Assembly (NCBI GenBank): GCA_034423775.1
Contig: CP139918.1
Span: 1,240,001-1,304,000 of the forward strand
Length of the DNA: 64,000 bases
From: Alphaproteobacteria bacterium US3C007
GTDB lineage: Bacteria > Pseudomonadota > Alphaproteobacteria > Rhodobacterales > Rhodobacteraceae
Direction of reading: 5' to 3'
The notes beneath the pieces were generated by a model, which saw nothing but the letters and a program-made list of their open reading frames with translations, ran no database searches and was not told where the DNA came from. The translations under genes and the position numbers were made by a program. Positions within the stretch are counted from its first letter, which is position 1, and every line of letters begins with the position of its first letter. Shown piece after piece: positions 63,822 through 64,000 of this stretch.

Positions 63822-64000
63822 TTAACGCAGCTTGGGCGTATTTTCCGAGTAAAGCGGTGCAATTTCACGCTGGATTTTTTGGAAAATTGCACGCGGGAAA
63901 TCATCATAGCCATCGGCAATTTCCACGAAGGATAGCGGCCCGCGTTGGATATCATTTACATAAAACTCAAGCGGGTCTGGGTGATCTCCGCGGATCACCA
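63822..64000 (-). CDS. C-terminal end of an unidentified protein (cut by window edge)
   Basis: A minus-strand frame runs from the right edge to a TAA at 63822-63824, giving at least 58 residues. The visible part includes GDHPDPLEFYVNDIQRGPLS, then FVEIADGYDDFPRAIFQKI, and it ends LYSENTPKLR. Codon use matches the neighbours and the acidic-aromatic composition looks like a folded cytoplasmic domain. I do not recognise the family. Its closeness to the polyamine locus might mean a linked role, but it is convergent with the aminotransferase and not part of that transcript. Confidence 0.6.
   Translation of the reverse strand, partial: VIRGDHPDPLEFYVNDIQRGPLSFVEIADGYDDFPRAIFQKIQREIAPLYSENTPKLR

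Noticed and set aside
1..64000. CRISPR array, prophage, insertion sequence or genomic island
   Set aside because: No spaced direct repeats, transposase, integrase, phage genes or tRNA-linked attachment sites were seen, and codon character is even across the window.

Overview
The window is ordinary chromosomal DNA of an alphaproteobacterium, most likely a marine Roseobacter-group member (Rhodobacteraceae) of moderate GC content, by eye a little over 50 percent. Support comes from petP/petR regulators beside the cytochrome bc1 operon petABC, an EcfT/EcfA/BioY biotin importer, a DUF3726-type gene, an alphaproteobacterial-type SerC and an IalB-family protein. The moderate GC and gene content would fit the Planktomarina/RCA lineage, but that placement is inference. 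I see no rRNA, tRNA, insertion sequence, prophage or CRISPR array. Coding density is high, with many 1-4 base start/stop overlaps.

Layout. 1-3530: signalling operon (hybrid histidine kinase cut by the window edge, single-domain receiver, receiver-cyclase). 3535-5954: nitroreductase, proline iminopeptidase, ubiG. 5951-11406: petR, petP, ilvE and petABC, closed by a clear terminator. 11469-15007: MFS transporter, DUF3726-like protein and a 566-residue protein I cannot name. 15105-19033: membrane hybrid kinase with HPt domain, divergent from a LuxR-type response regulator across a 710-base AT-rich gap. 19072-23385: acyl-CoA ligase and thiolase-like gene converging on the biotin importer bioMNY. 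23581-25386: two L,D-transpeptidases flanking a CAP-domain lipoprotein. 25443-33852: RNA methyltransferase, two half-ABC exporters, CCA-adding enzyme, two NUDIX hydrolases, Hsp33. 33806-35580: receiver-PP2C phosphatase divergent from an HPt protein. 35589-38968: ilvA, argG and a membrane protein split by one in-frame TGA. 38997-46698: rlmN, ialB-like, asparaginase, RluE-type pseudouridine synthase, aminotransferase, smpB, sulfurtransferase, aromatic aminotransferase. 46708-50034: glpK, trhO, PPP-family phosphatase. 50128-54121: serA, serC, divergent serB. 54186-56100: msrB, msrA, an EamA exporter. 56097-63752: polyamine uptake and catabolism locus. 63822-64000: 3' end of an unidentified gene.

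Themes. Phosphotransfer signalling is rich here: two hybrid kinases, two lone phosphorelay modules (receiver, HPt) and three receiver-output proteins (cyclase, LuxR, PP2C), besides PetR. The whole phosphoserine pathway to serine (serA, serC, serB) lies in 4 kb. The polyamine locus combines a PotFGHI-type importer, an FAD-dependent amine oxidoreductase and a class III aminotransferase with a GntR/FCD regulator, and a perfect 22-bp palindrome lies between the divergent arms. The strongest leads are the thiolase-like protein with two altered active-site positions beside bioMNY, the single-stop split membrane protein, the cyclase lacking its usual arginine, the unnamed 566-residue/DUF3726/MFS cluster, and several perfect inverted repeats in divergent promoters.
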